From positions 1-15,800 of the forward strand of contig JAMQCK010000791.1 in NCBI GenBank assembly GCA_024196135.1: a stretch of 15,800 nt of DNA, read 5' to 3'. Shown one piece after another: positions 8,651 through 15,800 of the stretch (positions are counted from its first letter, which is position 1; the number at the start of each line of letters is the position of its first letter). A model generated the notes under the pieces. It made no database searches, was not told the DNA's origin, and saw nothing but the letters and a program-made list of their open reading frames with translations. The position numbers and the translations under genes are program-made. This DNA comes from Pleurotus ostreatus/Saccharomyces cerevisiae fusant. Its lineage: Eukaryota; Opisthokonta.

Positions 8651-9077
8651 AGCCGTCGCTGGTCAAAGCCTGGAGCTCTGTCGATGAGCGGACGTTGGCT
8701 GGAAGGTTGTGGGATTGGAGTTTGCGGATGACTGAAGGCTGAAGGGATGATGGAAGGGAAGGACTCGAATGTAACATCGACATCGGACTTGTGCCTATGG
8801 ACTACGAAGCGAGAATGTACTTTTGACGCCCTGGCGGGCGTGCTACTCATCTATTGCGCGCGTGAACGTGTGTAACCTGTGAATGGCCCGAGCGAACTGT
8901 ATCACGATGCGAGATGGCGGTGGAGAAGACTGCCATTGTGTGGACCCACGACATTGTCATCCCATGGGACCGATAACGGACACGCAAGCTTAACTCTCCG
9001 CCACCCTCTATCTCCTTCTATCTCCCTCCCCTTCCCCCTTCCCCATCGACCCTCACACCACCCTCACCCCTCTTCAC
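8651..9077. other. Convergent 3' region between the DDR48-type and wax synthase genes
   Basis: Holds the 3' UTR of the plus-strand DDR48-type gene and, from the right (CCACCCTC/CTTCC-rich, about 9000-9077), that of the minus-strand wax synthase. No other coding or RNA signal was seen. Confidence 0.5.
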
Positions 9078-11270
9078 TCACTTCCCCAGCCCCACAACCT
9101 TCTGCAAGATCCACTGATTCACCGCCCCAAAATCCGCGCCCTCGTCCATCACGCCCGCGGCCGAGATCGGGTCGATCCACATGGGCAGCGTCGCGCCGAG
9201 GAGGGTGAAGGTCCAGAGGACGCTGGGGAGGTGTGTGAGCGTCGTCGATACGCGGAGATCAGTGTCAAGAAGCCGGGAAGGCTGGAGTGAAAGGAGAGTA
9301 CAGAGGAAGGCTGGAGTCGGTGGAGGAAAGGAAAGGAAATCTGTTAGTACAGAGGGGAGTGAAGGGAGAGTACAGATGAAGGGGTAAAAGAGCGCAGAAT
9401 GAAAGGGCGGAGGAGGAACTACGCAAAGGAAGAACAGAAGGAACAGGATTACCCACCCGACCACCCGCCAATACCACGCATCCCTCAGGCCCAGCGTCTT
9501 CTTCGCGACATGTATAACGCCCCGCTCGAAGATGATAGCAGTGGCTTGCGTGAGGAAGAAGGGGAGGGCGCGGCTGGCGGACCTGTGCGTGTTGTTAGCA
9601 GTGTCCGCTATCCATACTCCAGACATCGTCCTCGCAGCGCAAGTGCGGCCCCAGCATATCTGGCAAGCGAGCCCGCCCAGATAGGACGAAAGGTATGTGA
9701 TAAATCACCCGCCACTCACCAACTCCCCAAAATCCTCGCATCCCCGCTACTATGGATCACGCCCGACACGAAAAAGGTAGCGTAGACCTTGAGGATGCCC
9801 CGCGTGAGGGATCGGCTGCGCTTGGGTGTGGGCGAGGTTTCGTAGAGGGAGAAGAGGCGGTCGCTGAAGGATGGCTTCGTCGTCGAAGTGGGCTCCTTGT
9901 GGGAGGAGCCGTTCGCGAGGGAGCCGTTGCCGTTCGCTAGGGAGGCATTGCCGTTTGCTAGGGAGCCTTTGATGTTCGCTAGGGAGCCGTTGACGTTCGC
10001 ATGCCCGACCCTATCGTCGACCTTCTTCTCGTCGCCCTCAGGCGGTCCATAGAGCAGACATACAAGAACCTCGCCGTGTCTCGTGAGGCACTGCGACCGC
10101 CAGTCAGTCGGCACACTCGAGCAGGAGTTAACAACAACACTCACCCTCCTCAACATCTGATGCCACGTACATCCCCAGACACCTCCGACCGTGCATCCCG
10201 CACCCAGCGGGCCCATGAGGTGCGGCCATTCCGTAGGGTCGCCCCAGCCGCCGAGGGAGCGGTTCGTGAGGGCGCCGAGCTATTGAGACTGATCAGCGAT
10301 GAACACAACCGATCATAAAGCGATGTGCGCACCAGAACAGAAACAATGCTTAGTATACGATGCCCCATACCGATGGCCGCATAGGCAGAGAAGCCATAGC
10401 TTTGCGCAAGTGTCAGCTCGGCCCATGATCCATTGTGTTTGACAGCCTCCAAAGCACTCACCCCGCCACCGCGCCCACGCGCGTCAGCCAGCCGCAGGGA
10501 TAGCTTCCAAAAGGTAGGCCCTTCGACACCCACGCCTCGGATAGAGGACACCACGCGCCCATACTGACACTCGCTAGCGGCGGCCCAGAGGCGGACAACT
10601 CGGGTATGCTCCTGCAGATCACGCTCGCCACGTCCAGGAGAACGAGATCGAGGAAGGAGGCGAGGAGTTGATTGAGGATGAAGGTGAATCTGTGAGTGCG
10701 TACGTCAGTCGCGTCTTCTCACAACAGCAGGTCGAGTCGGAACTCTGGCTTGTGGAACCACTGAGCATACCTCTTGTTCGACTTCGGCCTCTCCGCCAGC
10801 GCATGCTTCGGCGGCTCAAAATTCCAGCTGATGCCGCGCGGATTCATGCGCAGCTGGAGGGCCCAGCACAAGCGATCCCAAGGCGACATCTCGCTGGGCA
10901 ATTTGGTCTGGTTCCTCGCTCGTAACGCGCGATGGGGGTCGGTGAGGACGAGCTGGTCCACGGCCATGAACCAGATGGAGGTGTAGGCGCTGGCGAGAAA
11001 GTAGTCCTATAGGCAGGGTCAGCGATTGGAAAAGGATAGTGAGAATGGCTTGTATCCCTGGCAGGGTAGACGAAGGAAAGAAGGTACAAAACTCACATTA
11101 GGCGGATCACCCGTGCTCGTGTGCATGAGCTGGTAGTAAATTATGCTGGAAAGCGCGCAGAAGATGATGACGCGTTTCCTGTACGACTGCACGTAAATCC
11201 CGAGGACAAAGGCCGCCGTAGACAGAGTCCAAAGGGTGTTGGTGATGAGGGGAGACGTTGCGGGCTCCAT
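9078..11270 (-). CDS. Wax synthase-like membrane-bound O-acyltransferase (MBOAT)
   Basis: Predicted integral-membrane acyltransferase that would esterify an alcohol or terpenoid hydroxyl with acyl-CoA. Exons on the minus strand: 11270..11097, 11006..10771, 10689..10462, 10399..10333, 10279..10145, 10090..9720, 9582..9457, 9222..9078, giving 493 aa. All seven introns keep phase (90, 81, 62, 53, 54, 137, 234 nt). The diagnostic wax-synthase block is GRS/LGGWGDPTEWP...VWGCTWHQMLRR (to residue 280); the second MBOAT signature FFVSGVIH places the likely catalytic His at 393; a hydrophobic C-terminus ends in TLPMWIDPISAAG. The N-terminus has two hydrophobic segments. An Asn/Gly/Ser-rich loop (residues 311-342) with GSLANGN repeats is inserted between the WHQ and H393 blocks. 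Substrate unknown; basidiomycete homologues occur in terpenoid clusters, but no terpene synthase or P450 lies here. Confidence 0.88.
9223..9456 (-). other. Long frame-neutral intron (possible exitron) of the wax synthase gene
   Basis: Minus-strand intron with donor GTGGGT and acceptor CCCCAG, 234 nt, against 50-90 nt for most neighbours. Its length is divisible by three and it has no in-frame stop, so the ORF reads continuously from exon 7 through it into exon 8. Splicing is preferred because it joins YWRVVG to VLWTF, as expected for the end of wax synthases. Confidence 0.65.
9284..9382. repeat. 27-nt direct repeat pair inside the wax synthase intron
   Basis: Plus-strand copies at 9284..9310 and 9356..9382 match at 25 of 27 positions (core GGAGAGTACAGA). 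GGCTGGAGT also occurs twice (9280..9288 and 9309..9317). This suggests the intron grew by local duplication of a purine-rich (intron-strand pyrimidine-rich) segment. Confidence 0.75.
9908..10000. repeat. 21-nt minisatellite coding GSLANGN repeats
   Basis: Four to five copies of a 21-nt unit (plus strand GTTCGCTAGGGAGCCGTTGC + C) in exon 6 of the wax synthase. They encode NGSLAN-type heptads in a loop between the conserved WHQ and His blocks. Copies vary at a few positions, for example GGAGGCATTG and GCCTTTGATG. Confidence 0.88.
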
Positions 11271-11700
11271 GGTGGTACGAGGTCAAGCGGGGATTAGGCG
11301 GGGCGTTCGACGAGGCGCTTGCGAGTAACGTCCAAAGATCAAGAGCGCTGTTCGAACGCTGGCAGACGTCGAGTAATATTGTGGGTGATCAACGAGAACA
11401 GGCCGGCGAACAGTCGAACTTGATGACGCCCTGACAGACGGCCCGCTGGGAAGGAGGGCAATACCTTCTCCAAAGTCGTCTAGGGGGGTATCCTCTATTT
11501 TTCGAGTTGATAGAGAGAGAGAATCAGTGCGCAAAAGACACGAAGATCGAAAAAGCCCTGCTCGCCACGCCTGATGGGCGCTAAACGCAAGCAGACCGGA
11601 AAACTCCGCGGCGCCTACTGCCGCGCACGTGCTCCGGCCCGCTCCAACCGCGCCTCTTCCCAATCCTCCACGTCCGCAAGTTCGACTTCAACGACGCAGG
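11271..11700. promoter_or_regulatory. Bidirectional promoter region of the wax synthase and small membrane protein genes
   Basis: 430 nt between two divergent start codons. No TATA box is obvious on either strand. A CTCTCTCTAT/ATCAACTCG stretch near 11500-11520 and a C-rich leader before 11701 are visible. A 126-codon minus-strand ORF here (11663..11283) has no recognisable features and is probably chance. Confidence 0.5.
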
Positions 11701-12255
11701 ATGTCGTTCAACTCCCGGACACCTCCCCCGCCTTCGTATGTGGAAACCAACCTCCCAGTCATACTGGGCATAGTGTAAGCGCTCAGACGCATACCTGAAG
11801 GTCGCCTCCTTATGCTGACCTATATGACAGCATTCCTCCTCTCATCCTCGTCGTGTCTTGGTATGCGCGTAAGTGGTACCTCGCGGACAAGCTCAAGAGG
11901 ACAGGAATTGGCAAGGGAGGTCAGTACTTTGAGCCACTGTCTTTAGTCTTGAGTACTTCAATTTTAACACCGCTCCTCAGCACCTGGCTTCCAAACCGGC
12001 GTTCGTCAAGTGCGCATCACGCCCGAAATCGCAGAAAGGTTACGACGAGGCGAGGACGTGAGCCCTGCCGAGATTGAAGCAGCATCACGAGCAGCCGACG
12101 CAGCGCCTCCGCCGCCACCACCGCGTCCGTACGGGGATATTGTAGAAGTGGATCTGCGAGGGCAGAACAACACCACTTCGGAAGATGAGCCGAACGAGTG
12201 GGTGTCTGAGCATATCACGAAAAAGAAGAGCAAAGCGAAGGGAAAGAGGAGGTAG
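11701..12255 (+). CDS. Small single-pass membrane protein of unknown function
   Basis: Exons 11701..11774, 11831..11919 and 11981..12255 give 145 aa. Introns of 56 and 61 nt have donors GTAAGC and GTCAGT and acceptors GACAG and CTCAG, and all phases agree. The N-terminus is short and proline-rich (MSFNSRTPPPPSYVE). Residues about 18-36 (LPVILGIVIPPLILVVSWY) form one membrane segment, followed by basic residues (ARKWYLADKLKR), suggesting the C-terminal part is cytosolic. The tail has an ITPEIAERLRRGEDVSPAEIEAA segment that looks helical, a run of six prolines, and a Lys/Arg-rich end (KKKSKAKGKRR). Residues 66-90 could bind a partner, but I recognise no domain. It shares a promoter region with the wax synthase. 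Confidence 0.8.
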
Positions 12256-13256
12256 AGTATTGGGATTGGATGGCGTTAAGGCCGTATATATGAGATACAA
12301 TACAGACTAGAGAAGCTCCGGCTCCGCCGGCTCTAACCTTGCCTTGCTACTGCCCGTGGGATCGACTCGCGCTCGTCCACCTGGTGGGTGTTGCGGGCGA
12401 TACGCCAGGGGAGGGCGATACTTCAAATGCGACCATGGCGGCTGACGACCTATAGACTTTAGTCCGCCGTCGCCCGCGCGCGAAGACCTGAAAGACGCGC
12501 TGCGACGGGCAGTCACCGTCGCTCTTAGGAAAAGGAATCAGTCTTCTTCCGTACGAATGGCACCGCATGGACTGAAAGCGTGCGTCGACCGCCGCCGACA
12601 CCGAAAGACAAGGTCCGCCCGCGGTAGCCGCAGACTCTTGAGAGGCTCAAACGGCAGGCTGAGGCCGTGGGCTGGGCTTATGGACTGAGCTCTCGTCCGC
12701 GCGTGTCACGAGTGACTTTACTCTTGTTGTCCAAGAGCACCGTGCACGATTGTTGGGGTCAATTAAGACCTGGAGAGACCTTGCAAGGCAAGGTAACCTC
12801 GCGGAAAGCCTTTTCCCAATATGGACCTGAAGGCAAGGCACCTACCGATGTGTATTGAGTAAGAAAGTGCTCAAGCACCCGAACACTACCCTGATAATGG
12901 TCGAATTCTTTACGAAGGAGAAAACGAGCAGATAGCATTGACTAGAGGAAAAGAACAGAAGGATCGTGACTAGATGAGATAGAGAGATAGATAGCAGTCG
13001 TGAACAGACAGAACAATTCCGATGTATGGTACAAAGCCCGGCCGGCCGAGTCCATAGACAGAAGGAGAGCTTGGTTTGTGGATAGAGCGTAGTTTTGTCG
13101 ATATACGTTGTCTGGTTCAGAGAGGACCTTCATGGAAATCTTTTGCTTGGCTTGTGCGTACATAGATCGGAACTGCATTGTGCAAGGGGATAGGCAAGGT
13201 GCTGTAGGACGAACATGAGCCCAACACAATGCGGTCGCCGGACGCACGCACCTCCT
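12256..13256. other. 1-kb region without a supported gene
   Basis: Contains the 3' UTR of the small membrane protein gene at the left and that of the RING gene at the right (13256 leftwards, AT-richer with GATAGAGAGATAGATAG). The middle is GC-rich with short ORFs on both strands that lack domain or splice support. A 12-nt inverted repeat pair (12336..12347 and 12783..12794) and a small CCGGC-TCC-GCCGG hairpin near 12318..12330 are the only structures noted. Confidence 0.5.
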
Positions 13257-15800
13257 CTAGCCGTACCACATCCGGTAGACGCGCGGCCAGCCCCGCTCGG
13301 GTTGACCTGCGGCGCCTGAGCCCGCCTGCGCGGCTTCATCGGTCCCTACTTGCGTGCTGCCTTCTCCCGCCGTCTGAGGGGCTGGATCCTCGACCATCGC
13401 TCGCACCTCCTCGTGCTCCTGCTGAGCGTCAACCGAGGTCAGAGCATCGTCGCTACCCCCGGACGGCCGAGTGCTATCTGACGCCATAGCCTCGTTGGAA
13501 ACAACAGAGGGAGGTGCAACAGTTGCAGCACCCGCAGTGTCCACAGGGATCGCCTCGCCAACCTGAGGAGCACCCTCGCTCGTCGTAGGCGCTGCTTGAC
13601 CAGTCGGCGTCGTCGAAGGCTCGCCCATAAACGGCATCGGCGACCCCCTCATCGCCGACGCCGACGTCGGCACCTCAATCCCCACCGGCAGCGGGCGCAC
13701 AGAGTCCATCCACGAATCGGACGAACCATAATCATACCAAACCTCCCCAGCATCTCTCCTGCGCTCCAACATCTCCAGACCCAGGGGCGGCCGAGCCACC
13801 GGCACGGGTATATCGAGGAAGGGCTGCCTGCGCGAGATAGAGGCGGGCAGGTATGGGTCCTGGTATTGGCGTGGCGCGAATGGCGGGATGTCCATAAAAT
13901 CGCGAGAGGGGTTGAAGGCACGCGCGCGCATCTCGGCTATGCTACTTGAACGCTGTGTTTGGGTTGGGACCGAGGACGAAGACGCTGAGGTTGAGGTCGC
14001 CGAGGTTGAGGTTGCTGAAGAAGTCGGTGGCGCATTGTTGCTGGGCCCAGCTGACGATGTACCAGCAGCGGCAGCCGAGCTACCCGCGGCAGAAGGACGG
14101 CGCATCGTATAGCGCATGCGCTCAGGAAGATCGCGCATCGCATCATGCAGCGAGTCATCGAGCGACGAAGTCTCGTACGAGCGCAGACGAGCGCGCGCAT
14201 CCTCGAACGCCTGCAGGCGCATCCGCGTGTCCTCCTCCCGACGGGTCTGCGCCTCCCGGACGCTGCGCATGCGCATCTCGATTGCATGGCGGGCAGGGAT
14301 ATCGCTCGAGGTCCAGGAGCGCCCTTCCTCCCGCTGCTCGGAGCGTCGGCGCGCAGCAAGGTCGCGGATGCGCTGGCTGATTGATGCTTGCTCGGCGCTG
14401 ATGGCGGTGGCGGAGCGTTGTCCTGCACCGCGAACAGGCTGTCTACAGACAGGGCAAGTTTGTGCGGTCTGAAGCCATTGCTACGAAGAGCGGTCAGGGT
14501 GACAATTCGGGTGGATGGAAGATAACGTGCTTACATGCAAACACTGCTTATGAAGCCAATGGCGACATCCCGATAGCTTCGTGACTGAATCATCGGCGTT
14601 ATACTAAGAGAAGTCAGGCGTGAATGTCATTAAGTCTAGGGAAAATAACCTACATCATCCAAGCAAATTGGGCAGTGAACGTCGCTATCTTCATTCTTCC
14701 AGTCTTTGTATTGCGCGGTCTCGAGGCCGTCAATTACGTTCTGAGGCGTTCCCCGATGCCGCGGTTCATATACGCTGAGCCGCATAAGATCTAGCGCTGG
14801 GTGTTGAAGATGCTCGTCAAGACGCTGCTAAACGTGACAAGTTAGAGGCCTCTCGCAGATGGTTCAAGTACGAATAACGCACTAGACGTGGCAGGATAGA
14901 CAGTGGGGTGTCCATATGCGCAGTCCTTGGGAGAACGCGCCTCTGCCGACTGTCGTTGGACGGCCGGTTCGCGGTGAGCTGCGCCATATCAGAGCCCTGC
15001 TGCGGCTCTGGGGCCCCGGTATGCGCTGGACGTGACGAATTCGAAGCCGCCACATAGTCGAGAGCCTCTGAGAGTGAGCCAGGTGGTGGCACAACATTCT
15101 GTGGCGGGTGTCGTAGTAGCCGCTCGCGAACACTAGGGGGGATTGTCAAGGTCTCTCGAGATGTGGCTTCCCGACCACGCGCCCTCTCTGTAGGATCCCT
15201 ACGCGGAAGTCCTTGCGGATCGAGCGGGCGACGTTCGGTCTCGTCTCGTGTAATTTGCCATGACGGGCGGGTGCGGCGTTGAGGCGGTTCAGACCCGAAC
15301 AGACTTGGCGCGTACGGAGGCGGGGGTCTCGACGGTGGCAACATGGTATGGACATCCTGCGCGCGTCTTAGAGCTTGAGCGGCATCCGATAACGCGGTTC
15401 CAGGAGGGCGTTCAGTAGGGGCGATGGCGTGTTCGATGACATCTTCAAGATCATGAGGACGGTTCGAGGACGAGTCGGCCGGACGCGCTGCTGCGCGATC
15501 TTCGCTGTCCAACAAACCCCTGCGGGTACTAGCGAAGGATTCCAGCAAAGCCTGCAGAGTAGGTCAATGAAAGATCGACAACGAAAACGTAGATTCACAT
15601 ACCCTTTGCAGCAAGACGTCCTCTCCTCCCTGTGTATCTACAGGTGGGATGCTCAGAGGGCGACCCGATGTTGACGGCCCCTCAGCACTCGTAGGTATCG
15701 ACTGTGAGGTAGGCGTGGGCAAGGCCCGACTGCGCTCACCACTAGCGCGCTGCAAAGTATTGTCCGCCAAGCGCTGCATTGTCGTTCGAAAGGGTCCAGG
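13257..15800 (-). CDS. RING-H2 E3 ubiquitin ligase, possibly 5' partial
   Basis: Predicted E3 ligase. Exons on the minus strand: 15779 (or beyond)..15603, 15551..14883, 14824..14654, 14603..14535, 14480..13257. This gives 769 aa from ATG 15779, in frame through introns of 51, 58, 50 and 54 nt, one with a perfect CTAAC branch site. The RING-H2 is complete: Cys333, Cys336 (CPICLDD), Cys352, His354, His357, Cys360 (GCRHWLHKQC), Cys371, Cys374 (CPVC), with spacing C-x2-C-x15-C-x-H-x2-H-x2-C-x10-C-x2-C. Two introns fall inside the RING. The 330-residue N-terminal part is disordered (Pro, Ser, Arg-rich). An Arg/Glu-rich probable helical run follows the RING (about 385-460), then a long Ser/Thr/Ala/Pro-rich tail ending RMWYG. 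The frame is open from 15779 to the window edge, so the true start may lie outside. No membrane segment, so probably soluble. Substrate unknown. Confidence 0.87.

Noticed and set aside
8434..8742. Reading the DDR48-type ORF straight through to a 383-residue protein
   Set aside because: The extra sequence begins at a canonical GTGAGT donor, crosses the C tract and has unrelated composition. The spliced model gives a coherent short tail and stop.
9399..9785. Plus-strand 128-codon ORF across wax synthase exons 6-7
   Set aside because: It crosses phased exons and introns of the opposite-strand gene and shows no domain.
12347..12841. Minus-strand ORFs of 64-84 codons in the gene-free block
   Set aside because: No start context, splice signals or recognisable composition to separate them from chance open frames.
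13596..14472. Several plus- and minus-strand ORFs of 74-163 codons overlapping the last RING exon
   Set aside because: They are shadows of the GC-rich low-complexity coding sequence of the RING gene.
14855..14885. GGTTCAAGTACGA, resembling a tRNA T-arm
   Set aside because: No matching acceptor, D or anticodon stems around it; it lies in an intron of the RING gene.
1..15800. Secondary-metabolite cluster around the wax synthase
   Set aside because: No terpene synthase, P450, polyketide synthase, transporter or cluster regulator is visible in the window.

Overview
The window looks like nuclear DNA of a filamentous basidiomycete (Agaricomycetes, plausibly a wood-decay polypore relative). The evidence is split genes with many introns of about 50-60 nt (GT...AG, CTRAY-like branch points 10-20 nt before the acceptor), GC-rich coding sequence, a large F-box/LRR-type protein, a secreted GDSL esterase of the fungal CE16-like type, and a wax-synthase-type MBOAT enzyme. 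There are no bacterial operons, rRNA, tRNA, CRISPR or complete transposons. The species call is inference; the splicing architecture is read directly from the sequence.

Layout from left to right. (1) <1..~590, minus: the 5' two-thirds or so of an unrecognised gene whose C-terminus runs off the left edge. (2) 924..2747, minus: F-box/LRR-like protein, four exons. (3) 2973..4383, minus: secreted GDSL esterase, four exons with complete catalytic blocks. (4) 4730..4906, plus: possible two-exon microprotein, weak. (5) 5030..6355, minus: intronless protein with four membrane segments and two in-frame 21-nt minisatellites. (6) 7591..8650, plus: DDR48-type SYGSSNND-repeat stress protein with a short folded-looking C-terminal tail, behind a TATA box. 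(7) 9078..11270, minus: eight-exon wax synthase-like MBOAT acyltransferase, with a 7-residue repeat inside the enzyme and an unusually long in-frame intron. (8) 11701..12255, plus: small single-pass membrane protein, three exons, divergent from the wax synthase. (9) 13257..15779 or beyond, minus: RING-H2 E3 ubiquitin ligase, five exons, N-terminus at or past the right edge.

The genes do not form an obvious pathway. They read as an ordinary euchromatic stretch with a ubiquitin-related theme (F-box protein, RING ligase), lipid and cell-surface functions (wax synthase, membrane proteins, secreted esterase) and one stress gene. Exon joins were derived by hand from splice signals and phase. Six multi-exon gene models keep frame through every junction, which is strong internal support; the first gene's 5' end and the F-box gene's last exon are less certain. 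The most unusual signals are three separate 21-nt (7-codon) coding minisatellites within 5 kb, all in membrane proteins, and a 234-nt intron in the wax synthase that is divisible by three and free of in-frame stops. I found no convincing new multi-gene system.
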